Shown: positions 6,562 through 14,639 of the stretch, one piece after another
Layout: every line of letters begins with the position of its first letter
How positions within the stretch are numbered: position 1 is the first letter of the stretch
From: Chlamydiota bacterium
GTDB lineage: Bacteria > Chlamydiota > Chlamydiia > Chlamydiales > Criblamydiaceae
Direction: 5' to 3'
Assembly (NCBI GenBank): GCA_021772365.1
Contig: JAJFMC010000212.1
Coordinates: 1 to 28,858 of the forward strand
DNA length: 28,858 bases
Position numbers and translations under genes: made by a program
Notes under the pieces: model-generated
Seen by the model: only the letters and a program-made list of their open reading frames with translations
Told to the model about the DNA's origin: nothing
Database searches by the model: none

Positions 6562-9041
6562 TCGATCTACTCAGTAAAATGGGTCAAAAAATCTCTCATT
6601 TTATGGGGAGCCCTGAAATGGGGGCTCGAGAAAAGTTGAGGTATGATGACTCTCTCCACGACCAAATATTCAATTTCGATAATTTATCCTCTATGTTGGG
6701 GTATGAGTATGTAGAGACATGCGAAAAAAAGGGAAAAGATCACACCTTTATTGTCAGCAGGGAAAGTGTAGGGTTTGTCATCGAAGCCATTCCTGTAGTA
6801 GGGGGAGGTCTCGATATGCATAAAACCATTTCGGAGCTTGTCGATGAACTTCTTGAAGAGGGAGTTTCAATTCAGTGTCTCTTGCTTGCAGACCATAAGG
6901 TTAACGACATCTTGAAATCGCACGCTAAAAAGCGAGCGCCCGGTGGAGAGCTTTTTTTTGAACTAATTAAGCAAAGATCACTTAACTTCAAGAATCTAAA
7001 AACAAATAATCTCAGAGATTTTCGATTTATCTTTTCTGTAAGCATGCACAGTAAACCTTCAGTTGAGCTTTATGAAAAATTGATCGATAAACAGAAGCGC
7101 TCGCTGAAGACATTAAATGACCTATCTCAATCCTTTTGTTGGGAAGCCAATGATTACCTGTCGAATATAAGCGCCCTCATCAACTTTAGTGAGTCAACGA
7201 TACCAGAAAAAAGAAAATTTAATGAATTTCAATCTTTAGCTTCACAAATTCCCAATGGAGGAAAAATCTCCGTTAAAGAAGATGGATTGATTTGGGATAA
7301 GAAAAATCCGATCAGGTACAAAAGCTTCAGGGCTGTAGACTTCCCTAATTACTGGAGCCTCTCAAACATGAATCGGTTGATTGGTGATTTCGAAAAAAAC
7401 AACTTTAGAATCAATACACCTTTCTATATTCACTACGGAATCCATTGTCCAGAGCAATCCTCGATCGAAAAATCCTATAGCTTGCGTAGCAGCATCGTAG
7501 AAAAGCAAGGGAGATCCGCTTTCTTAACGCGGATGATACCCGAGTTAATTGATGAAGTGAGGGATGTTGATCACGTTAGGGGAGCTAGAAAAAGGGGAGA
7601 CAAATTTGTCTATTCTCAGCTTTCAACCGGTTTTTGGGCTATGGAGGATCAGGTTGAATCTGCAGAACAAACCATGAAAAGTTTGTGGAAGCTAAATGAT
7701 TTCAAGCTTCAGGAAAACAGATATATTCACCTTCCCTCTTTCCTCTCAATCTTACCAATGAGTTGGGGGAAATTTGCTAATGACCTGAAGGATTTAGGTG
7801 TTTTAAGAACAACGCTTTCAAGTGAAGCCGCCAACTTCATCCCTATTCAGGGAGAGTGGAGGGGAACCGCTCATTCAGGGATGTTGCTTATGGGGCGACG
7901 GGGTCAACTTTGTAACTTCAATGTATTCGATGGGGGAACCAATTACAATGCCATTGTTGTTGGGGAGAGTGGATCGGGTAAATCCGTATTTATGCAAGAA
8001 TTATTGCTGAATAATCTCGGTACAGGAGGGCGGGTTTATGTAATCGATGTTGGGGGTAGTTTTGAAAAAATGTGTGAGGTTTTAGAGGGACAAAAAATCG
8101 AATTCGATAAAACGGAAAAACTTTGCCTAAACCCCTTTTCAAACATTCCGACAAACGATAAGGAAGAGCTATCAGCCTATTTTGGTGCTCTTAAATCAAT
8201 TATATCGACGATGGCTCACCCGAATGAGGGAACATCGGATTTAGAAAATGCCCTACTTGAAAAAGCCATTCTATCAGTTTGGAAGGAAAAAAAGAATCAG
8301 GCGACGATTACAGATGTGTCTCAATATTTGGCGAACCAGAAGGAACTGGAAGCGAAGAATTTGTCGACGATGTTGGGACCCTTTACTAAATCGGGGAATT
8401 ACTCCGAATATTTTGAGGGAAAAGCCAACATTAACTTTCACAATAAAATGGTTTTGATCGAGCTTGAGCAACTCAAAAGCATGCCGGAGCTACAATCTGT
8501 GATCATGCAAATCTTTATACTCGAGATAAATAGACAAATATTTTTGGGAGATAGAAAAACCCCGACGATCATCTGCATTGATGAGGCGTGGGATCTTCTC
8601 AGGGCAAAGCAGACGGGTCCCTTTATTGAAACGTTGGCTAGAAGACTTCGAAAATACAACGGCTCATTAGTTGTGGGAACGCAATCAGTAGAGGATTTTT
8701 ATCAGAGCCAAGGAGCCATGGCCGCCTACGATAACTCAAGCTGGACATGCCTTCTATCCCAAAAACAAGAATCGATAATCGCCTACGCTAAAAAAAGTAA
8801 CTGCTCAGACGGGCAGATTGAAGTATTAAAATCTGTAAGAAAGAAAGAAGGGGAGTATTCCGAGGTGATGATTAGCTCTGAAAATGGTTATTCAGTATCT
8901 CGTCTTGTATTGGATCCTTTTTCTCAGCTTCTTTACAGCACAAATGCCGACGATAGAAAAAAGATCGATCCTTACCGAAAACAGGGATTGTCAATTACTG
9001 AAGCGATTAACAAAGTTTTAGAGGAAGAGAGGGGAGTGTGA
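6558..9041 (+). CDS. traC: TraC, VirB4-like assembly ATPase
   Basis: TraC is the cytoplasmic ATPase that drives F pilus assembly. I chose the ATG at 6558 (827 aa) because it overlaps the traV stop as ATGA; a TTG three codons upstream (6549) is open but less likely. The N-terminal half is the VirB4 CagE-type region, with VGFVIEAIP near the start. Walker A is GESGSGKS at residues 469-476. Walker B is TIICIDEAWDLL with D675-E676, followed by a RRLRKYNGSLVVGTQS motif. The C-terminal YRKQGLSITEAI matches 'KRKEGLSIHEAV' of F TraC. Length is close to F (875). All ATPase motifs look intact. Confidence 0.95.
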   Translation: MIDLLSKMGQKISHFMGSPEMGAREKLRYDDSLHDQIFNFDNLSSMLGYEYVETCEKKGKDHTFIVSRESVGFVIEAIPVVGGGLDMHKTISELVDELLEEGVSIQCLLLADHKVNDILKSHAKKRAPGGELFFELIKQRSLNFKNLKTNNLRDFRFIFSVSMHSKPSVELYEKLIDKQKRSLKTLNDLSQSFCWEANDYLSNISALINFSESTIPEKRKFNEFQSLASQIPNGGKISVKEDGLIWDKKNPIRYKSFRAVDFPNYWSLSNMNRLIGDFEKNNFRINTPFYIHYGIHCPEQSSIEKSYSLRSSIVEKQGRSAFLTRMIPELIDEVRDVDHVRGARKRGDKFVYSQLSTGFWAMEDQVESAEQTMKSLWKLNDFKLQENRYIHLPSFLSILPMSWGKFANDLKDLGVLRTTLSSEAANFIPIQGEWRGTAHSGMLLMGRRGQLCNFNVFDGGTNYNAIVVGESGSGKSVFMQELLLNNLGTGGRVYVIDVGGSFEKMCEVLEGQKIEFDKTEKLCLNPFSNIPTNDKEELSAYFGALKSIISTMAHPNEGTSDLENALLEKAILSVWKEKKNQATITDVSQYLANQKELEAKNLSTMLGPFTKSGNYSEYFEGKANINFHNKMVLIELEQLKSMPELQSVIMQIFILEINRQIFLGDRKTPTIICIDEAWDLLRAKQTGPFIETLARRLRKYNGSLVVGTQSVEDFYQSQGAMAAYDNSSWTCLLSQKQESIIAYAKKSNCSDGQIEVLKSVRKKEGEYSEVMISSENGYSVSRLVLDPFSQLLYSTNADDRKKIDPYRKQGLSITEAINKVLEEERGV

Positions 9042-9637
9042 AGAGGTTGATTCTCTTTTTTATCTTTACCTTCTCTGTAGCTAACGCTAAGGATTTTGGT
9101 ATCGTTGGTCACGTCATTCCAATAAAAGAAAACAATATCATTGATGTTATCAGAGAAAGGGCAGAGGCAGTTACAGACTGTGAAAAAGATGCTCTTCAAA
9201 AAAAAATCAGATCTCATTATGAGAAAAAACTCAGAAATCCGAAGCCTGTCGACATAGCAGAGACAAGGGTCTATACGATACATTATTTCGATCCCACGAT
9301 TATAGTAAACGAAGATATCAAGGATCACGAAGGGAAAACTATTATTGAAAAAGGGACAAAGCATAATCCGCTAATCATGAGTCGGCTCAACAACGATTTA
9401 CTTCTCTTTAACGGTGATGATGCCGAACAGGTAGAGTGGGCAAAGAGTCACTCTGGTGTTTGGATCTTAGTGAGGGGAAAGCCGTTAGAACTGGAAGAGT
9501 CAGAAAAAAGACCCGTATTTTTTGACCAACAAGGAATCCTTTGCAAAAAGTTCAAGGTGAAATCAGTACCCGCCAAAATTTCACAACATGATTTACTCCT
9601 AAAGGTAGAGTCAATGCCGAAAGGGGCTAGATTGTGA
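9038..9637 (+). CDS. traW: TraW, pilus assembly protein
   Basis: This 199-residue periplasmic protein is required for F pilus assembly and works with TrbC and TraU. A signal peptide spans about residues 1-17 (ending VANA). The mature start KDFGIVGHVIPIKE parallels 'ADLGTWGDLWPVKE' of F. The family blocks YFDPTIIVNEDIKDHEG, HNPLIMSRLNNDLLLFNGDD and VFFDQQGILCKKF all match F TraW. Translation starts at a GTG that overlaps the traC stop by 4 bp. F has trbI between traC and traW; it is absent here. The end overlaps trbC by 4 bp. Confidence 0.9.
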   Translation: MKRLILFFIFTFSVANAKDFGIVGHVIPIKENNIIDVIRERAEAVTDCEKDALQKKIRSHYEKKLRNPKPVDIAETRVYTIHYFDPTIIVNEDIKDHEGKTIIEKGTKHNPLIMSRLNNDLLLFNGDDAEQVEWAKSHSGVWILVRGKPLELEESEKRPVFFDQQGILCKKFKVKSVPAKISQHDLLLKVESMPKGARL

Positions 9638-10257
9638 AACAGCTGTTTTTTTTGATAATTCTTCTGTCAAACTCTCTCTCTGCATCCGATACTTGGATTG
9701 AGGAAAATATCTATAAAAAACAAGATGATGGGAAAAATCGCGCCGAAGAAGAGACTTGGTTTAAAGAGAATCTCAAAAAGATACTGTCTGAGTCAAAGAA
9801 ATACGATTTAACCGAGATTAAGGCTAATACAGATAAAATTTTGGCTAGGTCTGTCCCTTGCAAGACTTCGGTGGGTGTTTACGAGGACTACACGATTTAT
9901 ATTCTAATGACTTTCGATCTTCCTGAAGCTCTCTGGAGTGAATATTCCCCCATTTTGGAAAAGATAGGCGGGGCTTTTGTCGTCAGAGGATTGCCAAATG
10001 ATAGTTTTATTGAGTTTTCCAAAAAAATAAAAATTTTTAGGGAAAAAGGAATAACCGCACCCGTTCAGCTAAACCCTAAGCTTTTTGAAAAATATCAAGT
10101 GGAACTATCCCCATCAATTCTTTTACTTGAAGGGGACAGATATGACAAGATTACAGGCACTGTTTCGATTACCTACGCTCTCGAGCAATTTGAAAAATTT
10201 GGAGATACAAATACCGCGGCCGGTCTCCAAGCTAAACTTTTTGGGGGTATCCATTGA
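9634..10257 (+). CDS. trbC: TrbC, F-type periplasmic pilus assembly protein
   Basis: The protein has 207 residues with a signal peptide (about residues 1-17). The conserved C-terminal module of F-type TrbC has a strand-helix pattern in which residues about 110-165 include FVVRGLPNDSF, a helix, and GITAPVQLNPKLFEKYQVEL followed by SPSILLL; the last part corresponds to the 'P-V-x-(L/I)-D-P-x-L-F-x-x-(Y/F)-x-V' family signature. Family members resemble a thioredoxin fold without the active site, as here. The GTG start overlaps the traW stop. Gene order is trbC before traU, the reverse of F but seen in other F-like systems. Confidence 0.85.
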   Translation: MKQLFFLIILLSNSLSASDTWIEENIYKKQDDGKNRAEEETWFKENLKKILSESKKYDLTEIKANTDKILARSVPCKTSVGVYEDYTIYILMTFDLPEALWSEYSPILEKIGGAFVVRGLPNDSFIEFSKKIKIFREKGITAPVQLNPKLFEKYQVELSPSILLLEGDRYDKITGTVSITYALEQFEKFGDTNTAAGLQAKLFGGIH

Positions 10258-11249
10258 AACAGAGGTTTCTATGCATATTTCTCTTTGCCCAATTTTCGTT
10301 ATTTGCCGATGGAGGATCCATTGTCAATCCTCTCACGACAATTTGTTGGGAGTGTGTATTCCCCATGACAGTTTCCGGCGCTAACATTACACCTGGGCAC
10401 AAGGATTTCCAAAGTCATAGTGATATCTTCTGTTATTGCCATGGAGTACCTCCAAAGGCCGGTGTCCCATTGACTTTTTGGGAGCCAACCAAATTAATTG
10501 ACGTCACGAAAGAGGCGTATAAACTCGTCGGATTGGGAGGTGTATCAATAGGAAAAGCGACGATAAAAAACAGGGGGGTTCTCAGTAAAAGTGGTTCGGG
10601 ATCTCAAACAAGCTTTGCCCATATTCACATCTATGATTATCCCGTATTTGCCATACTCGGACTTTTGACAGATTTTGCCTGTATTGAGGACAGCGAATGC
10701 GATCTTTGTTATTTCTCGGAGTTGGACCCTAGTTGGTATGATGATAGCCTCGCAAACATTCTTAACGCCGATGGTACCCTCTTTGCTGACCCTCTTGCTC
10801 AAATCGCATGTGTGGCAGACTGTACGAGTTCTTCCCTATCCAAACCATTGGATAAGCTATTCTGGTGTGCTGGATGTCACGGCTCCCTTTATCCATTTTC
10901 AGGGACAGTAGGAGCACATGTTGGTGATATTCAGGCGAGCCTTCTTTTGATGCAAAGGGGAATTGCTAAACTGCACAGGTCGGGATTCATTAAGGGGTAT
11001 AAAGAGGGAAACTATTGTGAGCAAAGCTATATGCCCGTCTGGAAAAAGACCCTATACAAATCGCAGATTGTCTATCCAGTTCCACAGACTAAGGGGGAGT
11101 GCCCCTCATTGGGAGGTACTGAAGTTATTTGGGGATCGGGAAAGTCATATCCCTACAAAGGAGAAGAATTTGTTTATGTTCTTTGGACAAAGAGACAGTG
11201 CTGCCTAGATGCTTCCAAGGTTGCGGCGTCGGAGGGGAGGCTATGGTAA
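10254..11249 (+). CDS. traU: TraU, mating-pair/DNA transfer protein
   Basis: TraU is a Cys-rich periplasmic protein of 331 residues that in F mainly affects DNA transfer and mating-pair formation. A signal peptide (about residues 1-18) is followed by VNPLTTICWECVFPM, matching 'VNPITDICWSCIFPL' of F. Further family blocks are FWEPTKLIDVT, CYFSELDPSWYDD, FADPLAQIACVADC, LFWCAGCHGSLYPF and a C-terminal VLWTKRQCC. About 15 cysteines remain in the mature chain, probably disulfide bonded. The start is a TTG overlapping the trbC stop by 4 bp. Length is the same as F TraU (330). Confidence 0.95.
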   Translation: MKQRFLCIFLFAQFSLFADGGSIVNPLTTICWECVFPMTVSGANITPGHKDFQSHSDIFCYCHGVPPKAGVPLTFWEPTKLIDVTKEAYKLVGLGGVSIGKATIKNRGVLSKSGSGSQTSFAHIHIYDYPVFAILGLLTDFACIEDSECDLCYFSELDPSWYDDSLANILNADGTLFADPLAQIACVADCTSSSLSKPLDKLFWCAGCHGSLYPFSGTVGAHVGDIQASLLLMQRGIAKLHRSGFIKGYKEGNYCEQSYMPVWKKTLYKSQIVYPVPQTKGECPSLGGTEVIWGSGKSYPYKGEEFVYVLWTKRQCCLDASKVAASEGRLW

Positions 11250-12886
11250 GGATTCTCTTTATATTAATTTTCTCATCTTTCACCACTTTTGCAAATGGAG
11301 AATCACTTTCCAAAGGGGAAAAGAAGCGAATACAGGTGGAGGCTAAAAACCTCGGTAAAAACTCGATAAACGATGTCTTTAAAAGCTTAGAAGGTTTTTG
11401 TTTATCGGATGACCTCTTACCCGAGAAGGACAAGGGGAAAGAGTTTGATGGTAAAAAGGCTAAAGAGGATGTTTTAACCGGCAAGGTGAAGTCTAATCCT
11501 GTTGTCGAATTTCTCGAGGAAAATTCTATTGTAAATAGCTACCTGTCTGAAAACGAAATGCTCTTTTCTGATGAGCTTAACGAGGTAGGTTCTGAAGAGG
11601 GAGAGTATCTAGAGGTTTGCAAAGAGTCGGCTGACCCCGTCACCTTCCATTTTACAAGGACTCTAAATTACGATTTGGAAAAAGAGCTTGAAAAAGTGAT
11701 GGTATTAAAGTGCTTAGGACATAATGAAAGTAGAAAGGTAACTAGGGGGAAGGGAGAATCAAAAGCCAAGAAGAAAAGTAAAACGTTTGAGTCAGACCAA
11801 AATATTAAATGGTTTAAGGTGAAAAATTATAAAAAGGGATCTGATCATCACGACGTCGTTGAATCAAACTGGAGACATGTTGATGACTGTTTGTCATGTT
11901 CTCACAATGAAAAAGTAGTCGAATTTAGGGAAACCGGTTCATGGAGAATCATCAATGAAAAATGGGAGTACAGTAATTCATCAATCAAGAAGATCGCTTA
12001 TGACTCTAAATCTAGGTTGGTTTCTAAAAAATGCTTAGATAATGTTGCGAGAGATATTAATGGAACAAAACTTTCTCAGTGCTGGGTAGAGAGATTTGAG
12101 TTCATCTATACCCCAGAAAAAGTTTCTGGATGTGATTTTCTAAAAAGTCAATTCTGCAAGCTTAAATTAAGCGAATGCTTAAAAAATGGCCCATTTGGGT
12201 GTGATCTGTGGAAGAGAACCTTCAGTTGTTACAAAGCACTTAACCGTAAAAAACAATACGAATTAGATAGTGAAGATCTTGGGTTGGCAGATTTTATAGT
12301 GGAAGGGGTGTACGAACCAAACGAAAGTTTATCAGACGTTACAACGAAGCTCCAAATATTCAATGAAATGGATAAGGATCTACAGAACACAGATATGATA
12401 GATACCCAAAATTTTGAGTTTTTCTCAGGTAAGAAACACCGTTGCTACGTAAATTTTTTAGGAGATCTAGTTTATGATTGCTGCAATAAAATGGGGGGGC
12501 TAGCTGTCGATGCAGTAATGTCAAAATGTGATGAAGAAGAGTTAGCCTTATTGGATCTAAATAATCGAGGACAGTGCCACTATGTTGGGAAAAAAAATCA
12601 TTCTGAGCTTGGTGTGAAAGTGTCTAAGAAGAAGATTTTCTGCTGTTTTTCTTCGAAATTAGCAAGAATATTTGTTGAAGAAGCGAAAGACCAACTGGGT
12701 TTAACTTGGGGAACAGCAGAAAAACCTGATTGTGGGGGATTATCTCAATCTCAAATTCAAGAGGTAGATTTTGATAAAATCAATCTATCTTCGGCATTTG
12801 AAGTCCCGGCAGCTGACTTCAATGAACGTATCAATAGACTCCAACAAAAGATATCAGATGGGTTGAAACAAGGAGAGAAGAATTGA
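11243..12886 (+). CDS. traN: TraN, mating-pair stabilisation protein
   Basis: TraN is a Cys-rich outer-membrane protein that in F recognises surface structures of the recipient. I start it at the ATG at 11243 (547 aa), which follows a strong GGAGGGGAGG site and gives a signal peptide (residues 1-17). An open extension back to 11129 lies in traU and has no signal. The chain carries 20 cysteines. The C-terminal block KIFCCFSSKLARIFVEEAKDQ followed by LGLTWGTAEKPDCGGL is the conserved TraN tail. The N-terminal and middle parts, which in F determine recipient specificity, are not recognisably F-like, as expected for a surface adhesin. F TraN has 602 residues. The stop lies inside an inverted repeat and is followed by the AbiE module. 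Confidence 0.85.
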   Translation: MVRILFILIFSSFTTFANGESLSKGEKKRIQVEAKNLGKNSINDVFKSLEGFCLSDDLLPEKDKGKEFDGKKAKEDVLTGKVKSNPVVEFLEENSIVNSYLSENEMLFSDELNEVGSEEGEYLEVCKESADPVTFHFTRTLNYDLEKELEKVMVLKCLGHNESRKVTRGKGESKAKKKSKTFESDQNIKWFKVKNYKKGSDHHDVVESNWRHVDDCLSCSHNEKVVEFRETGSWRIINEKWEYSNSSIKKIAYDSKSRLVSKKCLDNVARDINGTKLSQCWVERFEFIYTPEKVSGCDFLKSQFCKLKLSECLKNGPFGCDLWKRTFSCYKALNRKKQYELDSEDLGLADFIVEGVYEPNESLSDVTTKLQIFNEMDKDLQNTDMIDTQNFEFFSGKKHRCYVNFLGDLVYDCCNKMGGLAVDAVMSKCDEEELALLDLNNRGQCHYVGKKNHSELGVKVSKKKIFCCFSSKLARIFVEEAKDQLGLTWGTAEKPDCGGLSQSQIQEVDFDKINLSSAFEVPAADFNERINRLQQKISDGLKQGEKN

Positions 12887-12912
12887 CTATTCACTATTAA
12901 CCACATAGTCAA
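12883..12912 (+). terminator. Inverted repeat at the traN stop codon (possible weak terminator or processing site)
   Basis: TTGACTAT (12883-12890, including the traN TGA) and ATAGTCAA (12905-12912) form a perfect 8-bp inverted repeat with a 14-base loop. It could fold in the mRNA between traN and abiEi. It is AT-rich and not followed by a T run (the sequence after it is purine-rich), so it is not a classical intrinsic terminator. A role in attenuation, mRNA processing, or as a binding site is equally possible. Confidence 0.3.
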
Positions 12913-12936
12913 AGAATAGGAGGGTTAAGAAAAAAG

Positions 12937-12964
12937 TTGACTTGTAATTATGTGTATGGATAAT
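12937..12964 (+). promoter_or_regulatory. Promoter of the abiEi-abiEii(-traF...) transcript
   Basis: TTGACT (12937-12942) and GATAAT (12959-12964) are separated by 16 bp, a near-consensus sigma-70 promoter. It lies 39 bp upstream of the abiEi ATG at 13003. It is the best promoter-like sequence I see in the tra block and overlaps the left arm of the palindrome at 12951-12991. Confidence 0.6.
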
Positions 12965-12991
12965 TCCTTTATATGGAAGAATATATACACA
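12951..12991. promoter_or_regulatory. Palindromic operator, candidate AbiEi autoregulation site
   Basis: Arms 12951-12967 (TGTGTATGGATAATTCC) and 12975-12991 are inverted repeats matching at 13 of 17 positions, including the outer seven bases (TGTGTAT / ATACACA), with a 7-bp centre. The left arm covers the -10 box. AbiEi antitoxins are known to repress their own promoter by binding inverted repeats through the N-terminal winged helix, so this is the expected operator by structure and place. Confidence 0.6.
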
Positions 12992-13002
12992 GGATTGTTT
13001 AA

Positions 13003-13764
13003 ATGAATAAGGTGAAATTACTTAGAGAATTGGTTAACAGTGGTTTAAAGATATTTTCTTTAAAGGATGCAAGAGAAATGGCCATAAAAATTGGTTTAAA
13101 CGAAAAATCGGTTACAAAAATCCTTTATCATCTAAAAAAAGATGGATGGATAGAACCCATAAAAAATGGGGTATATTCTATCACCTCCGAGTCGGGTTTC
13201 GGACCACATCCTCATGATTTTGAGGTTGCCATGGCTATAGTTAATCCGTGCGCGATTAGCCACTGGACCGCTCTTCACTATCATCATCTCACCCAGCAAA
13301 CACCTAATATTATTTATGCAATCACCCCGATAGGGAGTACAATTCCCAATAAAAAGAAATCGATTTTTCACTTTGTTCGATTAAAAAAAGATCGCTATTT
13401 TGGGATTCAAAATGTCTGGATGGGAGAGGCGAAGGTTCAAATAACAGATCCGGAGCGAACGCTATTGGACGGCTTATTACATCCGCAATATTGCGGAGAT
13501 TTCAACGAGGTACTTCATGCGTTCAAGGTATGTGGAAGTGGTCTTGATCTAGATAAAATTGTTACATACTCTAAAAAATTAGGGGTCGCAACCGTGAAAA
13601 GGTTGGGATTTATATTAGAATCCCTCGGGGTAGATAATAAGTGGTTAAAAACCTTGGAAGAAGTGCCTGTTAACGGAATAAGAAAACTAGACCCAAGTGG
13701 TTCAACAAAGGGGACTAAAAGTAAAAGATGGAAAATTATTGAAAATATTGGAGGCGAATCATGA
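13003..13764 (+). CDS. abiEi: AbiEi family antitoxin / autoregulator
   Basis: This is the antitoxin of a type IV toxin-antitoxin system. The 253-residue protein begins with a winged-helix domain (about residues 1-60) of the AbiEi antitoxin type: FSLKDAREMAIKIGL, then YHLKKDGWIEPIKNGVYSI, the typical 'L-x-x-x-G-x-I-x-x-(I/L)-x-x-G-x-Y' wing. The following domain carries AISHWTALHYHHLT, matching the 'SHxSALxxHGLT' block of the family, and ITDPERTLLDGL, matching 'T-x-(P/E)-x-(R/K)-T-L-(I/L)-D'. The stop overlaps the abiEii start by 4 bp. In known systems AbiEi represses the operon and counteracts AbiEii without stable binding. The module has its own promoter and operator just upstream, inside the tra operon. 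Confidence 0.9.
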   Translation: MNKVKLLRELVNSGLKIFSLKDAREMAIKIGLNEKSVTKILYHLKKDGWIEPIKNGVYSITSESGFGPHPHDFEVAMAIVNPCAISHWTALHYHHLTQQTPNIIYAITPIGSTIPNKKKSIFHFVRLKKDRYFGIQNVWMGEAKVQITDPERTLLDGLLHPQYCGDFNEVLHAFKVCGSGLDLDKIVTYSKKLGVATVKRLGFILESLGVDNKWLKTLEEVPVNGIRKLDPSGSTKGTKSKRWKIIENIGGES

Positions 13765-14639
13765 CTTTAAGTCCTCTTAGAAAAAGGTTAGATTCTGCAT
13801 CAAAAAAATCAGGCATCCGTCTTGACGTCATTCAGCAAGATTACTTACTGTCTTGGATTTTAGCGGGAATTTCACAGACTCCTTCTTTAAGTAGCTACTG
13901 TATTTTTAAAGGAGGAACAGCTCTAAAAAAGTGCTACTTCGGGGAATATCGGTTTTCTGAGGATATAGATTTTACTGCATTGAATGAGCTTCCATGTGGT
14001 GATGAATTAGAGGGTGAAATCAAAAAAGCTGTGAATATCGCCTCGGAAATGATCAATGAGTTCGCACCCGTTAAACTAAGATTTAGTAGATACAGTGAAA
14101 AATACCCTCATCCAGATGGCCAAGAAGCCTTTTCTATTTATGCTCAATACCAGTGGCAAAATCACCCACTAACGAAAGTCATGATTGAGATTACTAGAAA
14201 CGAGGATATGGTTTTAGAAAGCACAAAAAGAAGGATGATCCATTTATATGGTGAAGATATTGAAATTGATCTTCTTTCTTATTCATTAGAGGAGATTGTT
14301 CTTGAGAAGCACAGAGCGATCCTTCAGCACACCAAAAAATTGTACGAAAGAGATTGGGGGCGCTCCAGAGCCAGAGATTATTATGATCTTTGGAGGATAT
14401 TTAAGACGTACAAAGAATCACTTCAATTAGATGATTTTAAAAAAAATCTTATCCAAAAATGCAGCAAAAAAGAAGTGTTCTTCAAGGACTCGAATGATTT
14501 TTTTCAACCGATCACTTTAAATAATGTGAGGAAAACATGGAATCAGTGGCTAGGTCCTCTGGTTAAGGATCTTCCTAATGTAAATATCGTAATCGAAGAT
14601 CTTCAAGATATTGTGAGAGACCTTTTGGAGGAACAATGA
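13761..14639 (+). CDS. abiEii: AbiEii nucleotidyltransferase toxin
   Basis: The toxin partner has 292 residues and belongs to the AbiEii/DUF1814 family of nucleotidyltransferase-like enzymes. The motif region is complete: FKGGTALKKCYFG (about residues 49-61) followed by RFSEDIDFT with D68 and D70 as likely metal ligands. Further on come EIVLEKHRAILQ (conserved Glu/Lys) and RARDYYDLWRIF, the 'R-x-R-D-x-Y-D-L' block. Related toxins act on nucleotide or tRNA targets and arrest growth; the target here cannot be read from sequence. Motifs look intact. The stop overlaps the traF ATG (ATGA), and the traF ribosome binding site (GGAGGAAC) lies inside the toxin gene. Confidence 0.9.
   Translation: MTLSPLRKRLDSASKKSGIRLDVIQQDYLLSWILAGISQTPSLSSYCIFKGGTALKKCYFGEYRFSEDIDFTALNELPCGDELEGEIKKAVNIASEMINEFAPVKLRFSRYSEKYPHPDGQEAFSIYAQYQWQNHPLTKVMIEITRNEDMVLESTKRRMIHLYGEDIEIDLLSYSLEEIVLEKHRAILQHTKKLYERDWGRSRARDYYDLWRIFKTYKESLQLDDFKKNLIQKCSKKEVFFKDSNDFFQPITLNNVRKTWNQWLGPLVKDLPNVNIVIEDLQDIVRDLLEEQ

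Noticed and set aside
11129..11242. N-terminal extension of TraN into traU
   Set aside because: The signal peptide begins at 11243 after a strong GGAGGGGAGG site; the extension is out-of-frame traU sequence.
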